A stretch of DNA of 64,000 bases from assembly GCA_902494085.1 (NCBI GenBank), contig CABURU010000001.1, positions 1 through 64,000 of the forward strand, given 5' to 3'. The notes beneath the pieces are model-generated. The model did no database searches. It was given only the letters and a program-made list of their open reading frames with translations, and was not told the DNA's origin. A program made the position numbers and the translations under genes. Positions 33,934 to 43,637 of this stretch are shown one piece after another; positions within the stretch are counted from its first letter, which is position 1; each line of letters begins with the position of its first letter. The stretch is from an uncultured Collinsella sp. GTDB taxonomy: Bacteria; Actinomycetota; Coriobacteriia; Coriobacteriales; Coriobacteriaceae.

Positions 33934-36933
33934 ATGAGCGACATCATGAGGCCGATCCCGTTTTCGCAGCTGATGAACTGGATCATCGAGGAGCACAAGA
34001 CTCAGGGCGCCGTCTTTGGCGTGCGCAAGATGGTCACGACCAACCAGGAGGGCGCGCTTCCCATTTTTGACGAGCGCATCGAGACTCCGTTTGGCCCGGC
34101 CGCCGGTCCCAACACGCAGCTTGCCCAGAACATCGTGGCCTCTTATGTGGCCGGTTCCCGCTTCTTTGAGCTTAAGACCGTTCAGGTTATGGACGGCGAG
34201 GAGCTCTCCAAGTGTGTGAACAAGCCCTGCATCGTGGCGCAGGACGAGTGCTACAACTGCGAGTGGTCGACCGAGCTCGAGGTTCCGCAGGCCTTTGCCG
34301 AGTACGTGAAGGCATGGTTTGCCTGCCACCTGATCGCTCGCGAGTACGGCCTGGGCAGCCCGGACGGCTTTGTCTTCAACATGTCCGTGGGTTATGACCT
34401 GGAGGGCATCAAGAGCCCCAAGGTCGACGCCTACATCGAGGGCATGAAGGACGCCAGCGGCTCCGACGTCTGGAACGAGTGCCGCGCATGGGCGCTCGCC
34501 AACCTGGACAAGTTTGAGCATGTCGACGCCGCGTTCGTCGAGTCCATCCCGGCACGCGTCTCCAACTCCATCACCGAGTCTACCCTGCACGGCTGCCCGC
34601 CGGCCGAGATCGAGCGCATCGCGACCTATCTGATCACCGAGAAAGGCCTCAACACCTACATCAAGTGCAACCCCACACTGCTGGGCTATGAGTTTGCCCG
34701 CCAGCGCCTCAACGAGCTGGGCTTTGACTACATCGTTTTCGATGACACGCACTTCCGCGAGGACCTGCAATGGGCCGACGCCGTGCCTATGTTCGAGCGC
34801 CTGATTGCCCTGTGCGCCGAGCGCGGCCTGGAGTTTGGCGTCAAGCTGACCAACACGTTCCCCGTCGACGTGACGAGAAACGAGCTGCCCTCCACCGAGA
34901 TGTACATGTCGGGCCGTTCGCTGTTCTCGCTGACCATCGAGGCTGCCCGCCGCATTACCGAGCAGTTCGATGGCAAACTACGCATTAGCTACTCTGGCGG
35001 TGCCACGGTCTACAATATCCGCGCCCTGTACGATGCCGGCATTTGGCCCGTTACCCTGGCGACCGACGTGCTCAAGCCCGGTGGCTACGAGCGCTTTAGC
35101 CAGATGGCTGGTGAGTTTACCGATCTGGACGGCAAGCCGTTCGCGGGTGTCTCTCTCGACGCCGTGACCGCGATTCAGACCGATTCGCTCACCAACCCGC
35201 TATACAAGAAGCCGCTGCGCCCGCTGCCCGACCGCAAGGTCGCCGGCAAGAGCCCGCTTTCCGACTGCTTTACCACGCCGTGCCGCACGAGCTGCCCCAT
35301 CCAGCAGGATATTCCCGCCTACTTGGCGGCTGTTGACGAGGGCCGCTACGAGGACGCACTCAACATCATCATCGAGCGCAACGCCCTGCCGTTCATTACC
35401 GGCACTATCTGCCCGCATCCCTGCGGCCGTGCCTGCGAGCGTGCGTTCTACGAGCCCGAGGGCGCCCAGATCCGCGCCAGCAAGCTCAAGGCCGCCCGCG
35501 AGGCCATGACCGCCGTGCTGCCCAAGCTGCGCGCCCAGGCCATCGCCAACGACGGCGAGCGCAACGTTGCCGTTATCGGCGGCGGCCCGGCCGGCCTGGC
35601 GACGGCGTTCTTCCTGACGCGCGCTGGCGTGCCCGTCACCATCTTCGAGGCCCGCGATTCGCTCGGCGGCGTGGTCCGTCACGTCATCCCCGAGTTCCGC
35701 ATTGCGAGCGATGACATCTCCCACGATGCCGAGCTCTGCCTGGCCTTTGGTGCCAAGGTGCAGCTCAATGCCCGCGTGGAGTCCATTGACGAGCTCAAGG
35801 CCCAGGGCTTTACCGACGTGGTCGTGGCCACCGGCGCCTGGATGCCCGGCTCTGCGGGCCTGGGCGAGGATGCCGAGCTCGACGTGCTGGAGTTCCTCGA
35901 GGCCGCCAAGAGGGGCGAGAAGCTCGAGCTGGGCGAGGACGTCGTGGTCATTGGCGCCGGCAACACCGCCATGGATGCGGCCCGCGTGGCCAAGCGCCTG
36001 GCTGGCGTGAAGAACGTGCGCCTGGTGTATCGCCGCACCAAGAAGCAGATGCCCGCCGACGAGGAAGAGCTTGATCTTGCTCTTGCCGATGGTGTTGAGT
36101 TCTGCGAGCTGCTGGCCCCCAAGGCGCTTAACGGCGCCGTGCTGACCTGCGACGTCATGGAGCTTGGCGAGCCGGATGCAAGCGGCCGTCGCAGCCCCGT
36201 CGCCACGGGCGAGACCGTCGAGCTTTCCGCCACCACGGTGATCTGCGCCGTGGGCGAGGGCATCGATGCCAGCCTGTACGATGCCGCGGGTGTCGAGCAC
36301 GACCGTCGCGGCCGCCTTGCCGCCACCTCCACTGGCGTCGAGGGCGTTTGGGCTGCGGGCGACTGCCGCCGCGGTCCTGCCACCGTGGTCGAGGCTATTG
36401 CCGATGCCGCCGAGGTCGCCCGCGCCATCGCCGGCGTGGACTTTAACAAGTACGCCGACTGCAACGAGCAGGCCGGCCGCGAGGACACTTGCTACGAGCG
36501 CAAGGGGTCGCTGTGCCGCGACAAGCGCAACTGCACCAAGACTCGCTGCCTGGGCTGCGGCTCGGTGTGCGAGGTCTGCTGCGATGTGTGCCCCAACCGT
36601 GCCAACGTGGCAATTAAGGTGCCGGGCCTGGCCAAGCACCAGGTCGTCCACGTCGATGGCATGTGCAACGAGTGCGGCAACTGCGCCGTGTTCTGTCCCT
36701 ACCAGGAGGGCCGTCCCTACAAGGACAAGCTCACCCTGTTCTGGAGCGAGCAGGACATGGAGAACTCCGAGAACGAGGGCTTCCTGGCTGTGGACGAGGA
36801 CCACTTTAAGGTCCGCGTCGCCGGCACGGTCCGCACCGTCTCGGTCGATGCCGTCAACACCGGCCTTCCCGAGGCCGTCCGCCTGACCATCAGGGCTGTG
36901 CGCGACAACTATCCGTATCTCCTTAAGAAATAG
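33934..36933 (+). CDS. ygfK: YgfK-type oxidoreductase (putative selenate reductase subunit)
   Basis: This 999-aa protein has a large N-terminal domain (about 1-430) resembling dihydroorotate dehydrogenase-like barrels, then a GltD-like part: CRTSCPIQQDIPAY and CPHPCGRACERAF (about 449-515), FAD motif VIGGGPAGLATAF (about 544) and NAD(P) motif VIGAGNTAMDAA (about 672). C-terminal cysteines CTKTRCLGCGSVCEVC and CNECGNCAVFCP (about 866-920) bind Fe-S clusters. ATG 33934 follows GAGGAG. E. coli ygfK was named for selenate reduction, but the urate/purine context here favours electron transfer with XdhD. Confidence 0.9.
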   Translation: MSDIMRPIPFSQLMNWIIEEHKTQGAVFGVRKMVTTNQEGALPIFDERIETPFGPAAGPNTQLAQNIVASYVAGSRFFELKTVQVMDGEELSKCVNKPCIVAQDECYNCEWSTELEVPQAFAEYVKAWFACHLIAREYGLGSPDGFVFNMSVGYDLEGIKSPKVDAYIEGMKDASGSDVWNECRAWALANLDKFEHVDAAFVESIPARVSNSITESTLHGCPPAEIERIATYLITEKGLNTYIKCNPTLLGYEFARQRLNELGFDYIVFDDTHFREDLQWADAVPMFERLIALCAERGLEFGVKLTNTFPVDVTRNELPSTEMYMSGRSLFSLTIEAARRITEQFDGKLRISYSGGATVYNIRALYDAGIWPVTLATDVLKPGGYERFSQMAGEFTDLDGKPFAGVSLDAVTAIQTDSLTNPLYKKPLRPLPDRKVAGKSPLSDCFTTPCRTSCPIQQDIPAYLAAVDEGRYEDALNIIIERNALPFITGTICPHPCGRACERAFYEPEGAQIRASKLKAAREAMTAVLPKLRAQAIANDGERNVAVIGGGPAGLATAFFLTRAGVPVTIFEARDSLGGVVRHVIPEFRIASDDISHDAELCLAFGAKVQLNARVESIDELKAQGFTDVVVATGAWMPGSAGLGEDAELDVLEFLEAAKRGEKLELGEDVVVIGAGNTAMDAARVAKRLAGVKNVRLVYRRTKKQMPADEEELDLALADGVEFCELLAPKALNGAVLTCDVMELGEPDASGRRSPVATGETVELSATTVICAVGEGIDASLYDAAGVEHDRRGRLAATSTGVEGVWAAGDCRRGPATVVEAIADAAEVARAIAGVDFNKYADCNEQAGREDTCYERKGSLCRDKRNCTKTRCLGCGSVCEVCCDVCPNRANVAIKVPGLAKHQVVHVDGMCNECGNCAVFCPYQEGRPYKDKLTLFWSEQDMENSENEGFLAVDEDHFKVRVAGTVRTVSVDAVNTGLPEAVRLTIRAVRDNYPYLLKK

Positions 36934-36944
36934 GCGAGTCTCTT

Positions 36945-37424
36945 ATGGCCAAATCCATTCAACATAACGTGGCCTACGTTGCCTGCGGAAGCGGTTGCGC
37001 CTCCGCAGGCGGCGACGCCCGCTGCAGCGAAGGCTGCATTGGCTGTGGCGCCTGCGTCACGGCCTGCCCCCACGGTGCCATTGCGCTGGTCGATGGCATC
37101 GCCCGCGTGGATCGCTCAAAGTGCACGGGCTGTGGCCTGTGCGGCATGGCGTGCCCGCAGCGCGTGATTGCCTTCGTCCCCGGCTACCAGAACATTCTGG
37201 TGCGCTGCAACAACACCGATAAGGGTGCCATTGCGCGCAAGATTTGCGACACGAGCTGCATCGGTTGCGGTATGTGCGCCAAAAAGTGCCCTGCCGGCGC
37301 TATCCGCATCGAGGACAACTGCGCCCATATCGACGGCGTGGACTGCCTGTCGTGCGGCATGTGCGCCGTCGTCTGCCCGCATGGCGCCATCCACGACCGC
37401 ACCGGCATCGCCGCCGGCGTGTAG
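36945..37424 (+). CDS. Four-cluster 4Fe-4S ferredoxin-like protein
   Basis: This 159-aa protein has four CxxCxxCxxxCP motifs: CIGCGACVTACP, CTGCGLCGMACP, CIGCGMCAKKCP and CLSCGMCAVVCP, enough for four [4Fe-4S] clusters. The spacing resembles the ferredoxin half of RnfB. It lies 11 nt after ygfK and 12 nt before xdhD, so it probably shuttles electrons between the FAD-less hydroxylase XdhD and YgfK. A second Cys set, CGSGCASAGGDARC, lies at the N-terminus. No membrane segment is seen. Confidence 0.88.
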   Translation: MAKSIQHNVAYVACGSGCASAGGDARCSEGCIGCGACVTACPHGAIALVDGIARVDRSKCTGCGLCGMACPQRVIAFVPGYQNILVRCNNTDKGAIARKICDTSCIGCGMCAKKCPAGAIRIEDNCAHIDGVDCLSCGMCAVVCPHGAIHDRTGIAAGV

Positions 37425-37436
37425 AAGGGAATCACC

Positions 37437-40214
37437 ATGGCACAGGAATTCACTTTTACCGTTAACGGCGTGGAGCGCACGACGACTCAGAACAAACCGC
37501 TGCTGCGCTACCTGCGGGACGACCTGCATATTCACTCCGCCAAGGACGGCTGCTCCGAGGGCGCCTGCGGCACCTGCACCATCCATGTGGACGGTGCGGC
37601 CGTTAAGGCGTGCGTGCTGACCACCGCTCTTGCCGCCGGCCGCAACATCGTGACCGTCGAGGGCCTGCCCGAGGACGTGCGCGAGGCCTTTGTGTACGCC
37701 TTTGGCGCCGTGGGCGCCGTGCAGTGCGGTTTTTGCATTCCCGGCATGGTCATGGCGGGTGCGGCGCTCATCGCCGAGGACCCCGAGCCCACCGAGGAGC
37801 AGATCAAGTACGCCATTCGCGGTAACGTCTGTCGCTGCACCGGCTACAAAAAGATTATCGAGGGCATCTCGCTGGCCGCTGCGGTGCTCCGCGGCGAAAA
37901 GCAGATCGACGAGGACCTGGAGCGCGGCGATGACTACGGCGTGGGCAAGCGCGCCTTTCGTATTGACGTGCGCAAGAAGGTGCTCGGCGAGGGCAAGTAT
38001 CCCGACGACATCGACGAGCTCGATCAGCCGGGCCTGACCTATGCCAGCGCCGTGCGCTCCAAGTATCCGCGCGCCCGCGTGCTCTCCATCGACACCTCCA
38101 AGGCCGAGGCCCTGCCCGGTGTGGTGGGCATCCTGCGCGCCGAGGACGTGCCGGTCAACCAGGTCGGCCACCTTATCCAGGACTGGGACGTCATGATCGC
38201 TCAGGGCGATATCACCCGCTGCGTGGGCGATGCCATCGTGCTGGTGGTCGCCGAGGACGAGGCGACGCTCGAGAAGGCCAAGAAGCTCGTAAAGATTGAC
38301 TACGAGCCGCTGGAGCCCGTGCGCAACATTGTCGAGGCCAGGGCCGCCGACGCTCCGCGCCTGCATGACAGCTTCTTTGCCTTTGGCAACACGGTGGAGC
38401 TCAAGGACAACGTGTGCCAGAGCCGCCACGTGACGCGCGGCGACGCCGCCAAGGCGCTGGCCGAAAGCGCGTTCACCGTGACGCAGCGCTTTACCACGCC
38501 CTTTACCGAGCATGCCTTCTTGGAGCCCGAGTGTGCCGTTGCCTTCCCGTACAAGAACGGCGTCAAGGTGCAGTCGACCGACCAGGGCGCCTACGACACG
38601 CGCAAAGAGTGTGCCCACATGTTTGGCTGGGACAACGAACCCGAGCGCGTGGTCGTCGAGACCATGCTCGTGGGCGGCGGCTTTGGCGGCAAGGAGGACG
38701 TGTCCATCCAGCACCTGGCCGCGCTTGCCGCATATAAGCTCCAGCGTCCTGTGAAGTGCAAGCTCACTCGTGCCGAGTCGCTCGCGTTCCATCCCAAGCG
38801 CCACGCCATGGACGGTACCTTTACACTGGGTTGCGACGCCGAGGGCAACTTTACCGGCCTGGATTGCGAGATCAACTTTGACACCGGCGCCTACGCGTCG
38901 CTGTGTGGCCCGGTGCTCGAGCGCGCCTGCACACATGCCGTCGGCCCCTACAAGTACCAGAACACCGATATTCGCGGCTTTGGCTACTACACCAACAACC
39001 CGCCCGCCGGCGCGTACCGCGGCTTTGGCGTTTGCCAGTCCGAGTTTGCGCTCGAGAGCCTGATCGACCTGCTGGCAGAGAAGGTCGGCCTGGATCCGTG
39101 GGAGATCCGCTACCGTAACGCCATCGAGCCGGGCGAGGTTTTGCCCAACGGCCAGATTGCCGACTGCTCCACGGCGCTTAAAGAGACGCTGCTCGAGGTC
39201 AAGGATGCCTACTATGCGCATCCCGGACACGCCGGTATCGCCTGCGCCATGAAGAACGCCGGCGTGGGCGTTGGCCTGCCCGATGCCGGCCGCTGCAAGA
39301 TCCGCATCGAGAACGGCGTGGCCGTGGTCTATGCCGCCACGTCCGACATCGGCCAGGGCTGCAACACCGTCTTTTTGCAAGACGTTGCCGAGGCATGCGG
39401 CCTGCCGCTTCGCTGCATCGCCAACGGCGAGTGCTCCACCGAGAACGCTCCCGACTCCGGCACCACGTCTGGTTCGCGTCAGACGGTCGTGACCGGCGAG
39501 GCCGTGCGCGGTGCCGCCTTCCTGCTGCGCGATGCCATGCTTGATATCGAGGCCGGCAAGTCTGCGCCCGCCGCTCCCGTGAATGCGCATGGCGACGGCG
39601 TCAAGATCGAGTACGACGACGGTCGCGCCTATCAGCTGCACACGCAGGAGCTCGTCGCCGGCCAGGGTATGCATCCTCAGGATCCCGCGGCCGCCATCAA
39701 GGCGCTCGAGGGACGCGAGTTTGGCTACGTGTACCTGGAGCCGACCGACAAGCTGGGTGCGGATGTTCCCAACCCCAAGAGCCACATCTGCTACGGCTTT
39801 GCCACGCATGTGGTCATTCTGGATGATGACGGTCGCGTGAGCGAGATCTATGCTGCGCACGATTCCGGCAAGGTGGTCAACCCCATCTCCATCCAGGGTC
39901 AGATCGAAGGCGGCGTGCTCATGGGTATGGGCTATGCGCTTACCGAGGACTGGCCGCTCAAGGACTGCGTACCCCAGGCAAGGTACGGTACGCTCGGGCT
40001 GTTCCGTGCGCCCGAGATTCCGAATATCCACGCCATCTACGTGGAGAAGGACGAGCTGTTGCCCGTGGCATACGGCGGCAAGGGCATCGGTGAGATCGCA
40101 ACGATTCCCACGGCGCCCGCCGTACAGAACGCCTATCGCGCATTCGACGGCAAGCTGCGTCCGGATCTGCCCATGGTGGATACGCCGTACAGCCGCGTTC
40201 GCAACCGCGGGTAG
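37437..40214 (+). CDS. xdhD: Selenium-dependent molybdenum hydroxylase (xanthine dehydrogenase XdhD type)
   Basis: This 925-aa enzyme fuses a 2Fe-2S domain (CSEGACGTC about residue 38, CGFCIPGM about 96, CRCTGY about 133) to a Mo-pterin domain from about residue 170. GGGFGGKED (about 414), AYRGFGV (about 526) and GKGIGE with the catalytic Glu (about 882) mark the xanthine-oxidase family. It has no FAD domain. Clustering with yqeB, yqeC and mocA suggests the selenium-dependent subclass acting on xanthine, hypoxanthine or similar purines. Substrate is inferred from family and context. Confidence 0.9.
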   Translation: MAQEFTFTVNGVERTTTQNKPLLRYLRDDLHIHSAKDGCSEGACGTCTIHVDGAAVKACVLTTALAAGRNIVTVEGLPEDVREAFVYAFGAVGAVQCGFCIPGMVMAGAALIAEDPEPTEEQIKYAIRGNVCRCTGYKKIIEGISLAAAVLRGEKQIDEDLERGDDYGVGKRAFRIDVRKKVLGEGKYPDDIDELDQPGLTYASAVRSKYPRARVLSIDTSKAEALPGVVGILRAEDVPVNQVGHLIQDWDVMIAQGDITRCVGDAIVLVVAEDEATLEKAKKLVKIDYEPLEPVRNIVEARAADAPRLHDSFFAFGNTVELKDNVCQSRHVTRGDAAKALAESAFTVTQRFTTPFTEHAFLEPECAVAFPYKNGVKVQSTDQGAYDTRKECAHMFGWDNEPERVVVETMLVGGGFGGKEDVSIQHLAALAAYKLQRPVKCKLTRAESLAFHPKRHAMDGTFTLGCDAEGNFTGLDCEINFDTGAYASLCGPVLERACTHAVGPYKYQNTDIRGFGYYTNNPPAGAYRGFGVCQSEFALESLIDLLAEKVGLDPWEIRYRNAIEPGEVLPNGQIADCSTALKETLLEVKDAYYAHPGHAGIACAMKNAGVGVGLPDAGRCKIRIENGVAVVYAATSDIGQGCNTVFLQDVAEACGLPLRCIANGECSTENAPDSGTTSGSRQTVVTGEAVRGAAFLLRDAMLDIEAGKSAPAAPVNAHGDGVKIEYDDGRAYQLHTQELVAGQGMHPQDPAAAIKALEGREFGYVYLEPTDKLGADVPNPKSHICYGFATHVVILDDDGRVSEIYAAHDSGKVVNPISIQGQIEGGVLMGMGYALTEDWPLKDCVPQARYGTLGLFRAPEIPNIHAIYVEKDELLPVAYGGKGIGEIATIPTAPAVQNAYRAFDGKLRPDLPMVDTPYSRVRNRG

Positions 40215-40280
40215 GGTGGGGTGCGGACGACCATTGCTGATGGGCTGTTCGCGCTCAACATCAACTGTATATGCTGCGCC

Positions 40281-40318
40281 TTTGGCCCCAGCTCCATCGC
40301 GAGTCGGGGCCTTTTGTT
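40281..40318 (+). terminator. Terminator of the left purine operon
   Basis: GGCCCC (40284-40289) pairs with GGGGCC (40306-40311), followed by TTTTGTTT. It lies 70 nt after xdhD. Confidence 0.85.
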
Positions 40319-40356
40319 TGGAGCGGAGGCCGCGTCTCGGAATCCAGTCTCGGAAC

Positions 40357-40587
40357 GGGACGCACTTTCCGGATCGGTCCTCAACCGGAAGCTGTGTCCC
40401 GGAATCATGCCTCAGAGTGGGATGCGCTTTCCGCTAACCGCTCACTTGGAAAGTGCATCCCAGTTTGAGCGTTCATTCCGGGACACGCTTTCCGCTAGGT
40501 CCGCCATCCGGAAAGTGCGTCCCGTTTTGAGCGTCCAGCCTGGGACGCGCTTTCCGTTGGCGTGGCCGTTGGGAAAACGCGGCCCAG
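40357..40587. repeat. 62-bp hairpin repeat, cluster 1 (four units)
   Basis: Arms of the type GGGACGCACTTTCCG and CGGAAAGTGCGTCCC alternate. Unit starts at about 40357, 40419, 40480 and 40542 give a 61-62 bp period. Each unit can form a hairpin with an arm of about 15 nt and a loop of about 12 nt, with some paired changes between units. Related clusters lie near 41955 and 43638. No coding capacity is evident. Confidence 0.8.
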
Positions 40588-40627
40588 ATAGGGGGATGCG
40601 ATTCGGCGATGCGTGGCCTAGCAGCTC

Positions 40628-41626
40628 CTACAGCTCAATATCGTTGAGCCATGTCGGCAGCGCGGTCTGCCGGATGCCTGCCGTCTGCGGCTTTTTGGCG
40701 AGCACTCCTGCCGAGCGGACCTCGTTCATGGTAAAGCGCAGCAGAGGGTGACCGTAGAGCGATAGGTGCGCCTCGCGCTGTCGTTCGGCAACGAGCGCCT
40801 CGGCGGTGGTGCGTCCGGCCAGCATGGTCTGGTCGGTATATTTGATGAGCCCGTCGAGCTCGCCCAGCGTGAGTTCCCGCGCCTGGCGCTCCCAGGTAAA
40901 GTCCGTTCGTATAGGCTTGGCCGAATCGAAGGGGTCCGTCAGCTCGTATTGAAGCCAGTCGGGCGCAAAGCCCGTCTCGATCATGACGGCTCGGGCGACC
41001 GATTCCCCGCCGCTCTCGGCGCGGGCGTCGGCATATCGAAGCGTTGTGAGGGCGGTGCGAATCGCGCGACCATTGCGGGCAGTCGCTCGTTGCTCAACGG
41101 CCTCCATCAGCTGTTCCGGCGCAAGGCCGAGCTTTGAGATCGCCGAGTCGGCAATGGGCATGCCGTCGGCAAAACCAGTTTGCAGCAGGCAATCTGTGGC
41201 CGTTTGGTTGGGCGGCGTTACCGATATGCCGGCTCTGCGTATTGCTCCGGCCGGCTCAATCTGGTGCCGCTGAATATGTGCGCCCGGACGAGCCGACGGC
41301 TTTGTCGAGCTGCAGACATGCACAACATTCAGGTGCCGCCACGAGGCCTCGAGCCCCAGCAGGCAAGCTGCCGAAAACGAGCAGAACGTCCAATCGGGAT
41401 GGATGATCGCAAGGGCGCGGATAATCTCGCAATGGCGTTGCGCTCGGTTGAGTTCATCCCAGCGCGTTTTTCGCGCAAACAACCCCGACATGGGCGAGAC
41501 AACCGTGCCGCCGGTGCGCCGAAGGAGCGCTTTTCGGATCGCCGTGCTCGGGGGAATCAGACAGCGCCCCTCTTGTTCGGCTTGAGTGAGCAGTTGGTCG
41601 ATGAGCTGGTCATTGCAATGGGTCAT
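40628..41626 (-). CDS. AbiEi-like protein with possible nuclease-like C-terminus
   Basis: This 332-aa protein has an N-terminal winged-helix-like segment as in AbiEi antitoxin-type proteins. A C-terminal region (about residues 205-265: ESVARAVMIETGF, RTDFTWER, GELDGLIKYTD) resembles actinobacterial proteins with a PD-(D/E)XK-like fold. AGGAGG lies 9 nt before the ATG. No AbiEii toxin gene is adjacent, so it may not be an antitoxin. 62-bp repeat clusters lie on both sides. Assignment is from pattern memory only. Confidence 0.55.
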   Translation of the reverse strand: MTHCNDQLIDQLLTQAEQEGRCLIPPSTAIRKALLRRTGGTVVSPMSGLFARKTRWDELNRAQRHCEIIRALAIIHPDWTFCSFSAACLLGLEASWRHLNVVHVCSSTKPSARPGAHIQRHQIEPAGAIRRAGISVTPPNQTATDCLLQTGFADGMPIADSAISKLGLAPEQLMEAVEQRATARNGRAIRTALTTLRYADARAESGGESVARAVMIETGFAPDWLQYELTDPFDSAKPIRTDFTWERQARELTLGELDGLIKYTDQTMLAGRTTAEALVAERQREAHLSLYGHPLLRFTMNEVRSAGVLAKKPQTAGIRQTALPTWLNDIEL

Positions 41627-41954
41627 GAGCTACCGCCTCCTTTTGGGTAGCAAAAACGTATCAGCTGGAACTTGCCGCTCAGCTGACCAAAAGCTGACCA
41701 AAATCTAACCATGCAGGTAGATGACCTGCTTTTGGCGACATATTTCTTGTTTGAATCGGTGGGCGGTAATCGGCGACCGTGAACGGTAGCTGGATATGAA
41801 GTCTTGGTAAGTTTCGAGACGTGTACTTTTTGAAAAAGAGCATTCTATCTGCTGTTTTGTGTTTCTGGATCGCATATTTGAAGGCATGTGATAAGGGCGG
41901 AGGATCGTCGTCTTGTACCTGAGGAAACCGTGACCCGGAATGAGCGCTCGGAAT

Positions 41955-42110
41955 GGGATGCATTTTCCGGTAGAAGCTTCAGCGGAAAGTGCATCCCAGA
42001 ATTCAGGCTCAGAACGGGACACGCTTTCCGGATGGAATGCTTGGCGGAAACTACGGCCCAGTTTTTGGCTCCAGAACGGGATATATTTTCCGGAACGGTC
42101 CACGTGCGGT
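41955..42110. repeat. 62-bp hairpin repeat, cluster 2 (about three units)
   Basis: GGGA unit starts at 41955, 42016 and 42078, with the same TTTTCCGG and GCGGAAA arms as cluster 1. A partial arm (GAGGAAACCGTGACCC) lies just upstream. The cluster fills much of the 589-nt gap between the AbiEi-like gene and the ATPase gene. Confidence 0.75.
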
Positions 42111-42144
42111 GGTGTACCCCCCCTTGCGTGGCCCGCTTGTCGAA

Positions 42145-42200
42145 TTACGTTATAGCTAGCTATATTATAGGAAGGTATAATATAGCTAGCTATAACGTAA
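42145..42200. promoter_or_regulatory. 25-bp perfect inverted repeat of two TATAGCTAGCTATA palindromes
   Basis: Bases 42145-42169 and 42176-42200 are perfect inverted repeats around GGAAGG. Each arm contains the 14-bp palindrome TATAGCTAGCTATA. It ends one base before the ribosome binding site of the ATPase gene. It could be a double operator, or an mRNA hairpin next to the ribosome binding site. The A+T-rich sequence contrasts with its surroundings. Confidence 0.7.
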
Positions 42201-42215
42201 AGGAAGGATGGCCCT

Positions 42216-43607
42216 ATGTTTATCGGAAGAACAGTGGAAATGTCCGAGCTCAATCGACTGTATGGCACGGGCTCCTTTGAGATGCCTGTGATTTACGGCC
42301 GTCGTCGTGTGGGCAAAACGCGTCTTATCACAGAATTCATCCAAGACAAGAAGGCTATTTACTTTCAAGCTCGTCGTACCAATGCAGAGGCAAACCTGCA
42401 CGGCTTTAGCCAGGCGATACTTGCGGGTTCGGTTGGTGCTGCAGGCGTGTCGTTTCGTAGTTTTGACGAGGCGTTCGATGCATTGGCCACCATGGCTCGC
42501 ACGGAACGTTTGATTGTCGTGATTGACGAGTATCCCTATCTCGCCCAATCGAATCCCGAGATCAGTTCGTTGCTGCAAGACAAGATTGATCACTTGTACA
42601 AAGAGACTAGGCTCATGCTGATTCTATGCGGCTCGTCTCTTTCGTTTATGGAGGAACAGGTGTTGGGCTACGAGAGCCCACTATACGGTAGGCGTACGGC
42701 CCAGTTTAAGATCATGCCGCTCGATTTTACGACGACCCTCGGCCTGTGGCAGAGCATGAGTCGCGAAGACGCTGCAGTTTGCTATGGTATGACGGGCGGC
42801 ATTCCTGCATATATCGAGAGAGTCGATCCTGCCGCATCGCTCAAGGACAACATCAAACGTCTTTTTCTTACTTCTACGGGCTATCTCTTTGAGGAGCCGA
42901 GTAACCTGCTAATGCAAGAGTGCCGCAATCCCGAGCAATATGATGCGATCGTGCAAGCAATTGCTCAGGGGCGCTCGAAGATCTCGGAGATTGCGAGCTC
43001 TACGGGAATCCCTGCGAGCAACGTAAAGAGCTATGTGGATAAGCTGGCGTCGCTCGGGATTGTCGAGCGCGAGCTGCCCCTAAACGAGACGAGCAATAAG
43101 CGAGCCGTGTATCTGCTGAGCGATCAGATGTTTAGGTTCTGGTACAAGTTTGTGCCGCAGAACATTGGGCTGATTCAAAACGATATGGCCGAGATGGCGT
43201 ATGAGCGCATTGAGCCGCACGTATCGGATTACATGGGTACGATCTTTGAGATTATATGCAGACAATACGTGTACGAACTCGCGCGCGCGGGCCAGCTCGA
43301 TGTGGTTCCGGCGAGTGTCGGGCGCTGGTGGGGGACGGACAATCGCACGCATACGCAGGAAGAAATCGACTTGATTGTTGACGATGGCGAGGGCGCTGCG
43401 CTGTTTGCGGAGTGCAAATGGCGCAATGAACCGGCGGGCGAAGACGTGCTGCAAAAGCTCGTGCACCGAAGCGAGCTCTTTAGACGGCAACGAAAAAGCT
43501 ATGCACTTTTCTCAAAAAGCGGCTTTACGCAGGGATGTCGGGATGCCGCGGAGAGTAGGGGAGACGTCAAGCTGATCTCGTTTGCCGAGATGTGTGAGCG
43601 GAGATAA
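42216..43607 (+). CDS. Archaeal-type ATPase with DUF234-like C-terminus
   Basis: This 463-aa protein has Walker A GRRRVGKTRL (about residues 28-37), Walker B LIVVIDEYPYL (about 101) and the sensor segment LILCGSSLSFM. A winged helix (about 265-310) follows. The C-terminal PD-(D/E)XK-like core is EIDLIVDDGEGAALFAECKW (about 390-409). Such proteins are common, mobile and poorly understood; many are suspected in toxin-antitoxin or defence roles. AGGAAGG precedes the start. It has lower G+C than neighbouring genes. A fragment of a related C-terminus remains at 44148. Confidence 0.8.
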   Translation: MFIGRTVEMSELNRLYGTGSFEMPVIYGRRRVGKTRLITEFIQDKKAIYFQARRTNAEANLHGFSQAILAGSVGAAGVSFRSFDEAFDALATMARTERLIVVIDEYPYLAQSNPEISSLLQDKIDHLYKETRLMLILCGSSLSFMEEQVLGYESPLYGRRTAQFKIMPLDFTTTLGLWQSMSREDAAVCYGMTGGIPAYIERVDPAASLKDNIKRLFLTSTGYLFEEPSNLLMQECRNPEQYDAIVQAIAQGRSKISEIASSTGIPASNVKSYVDKLASLGIVERELPLNETSNKRAVYLLSDQMFRFWYKFVPQNIGLIQNDMAEMAYERIEPHVSDYMGTIFEIICRQYVYELARAGQLDVVPASVGRWWGTDNRTHTQEEIDLIVDDGEGAALFAECKWRNEPAGEDVLQKLVHRSELFRRQRKSYALFSKSGFTQGCRDAAESRGDVKLISFAEMCERR

Positions 43608-43637
43608 CCAAGCGCGCTCTGATGTGATGCTCGGAAT

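Noticed and set aside
37116..40031. 971-codon open frame opposite xdhD
   Set aside because: A shadow frame of a high-G+C gene with clear domains on the plus strand. The translation resembles no protein family.
40357..40587. CRISPR array
   Set aside because: The 62-bp units have alternating inverted arms with short variable joiners. There are no identical direct repeats with spacers of even size, and no cas gene nearby.
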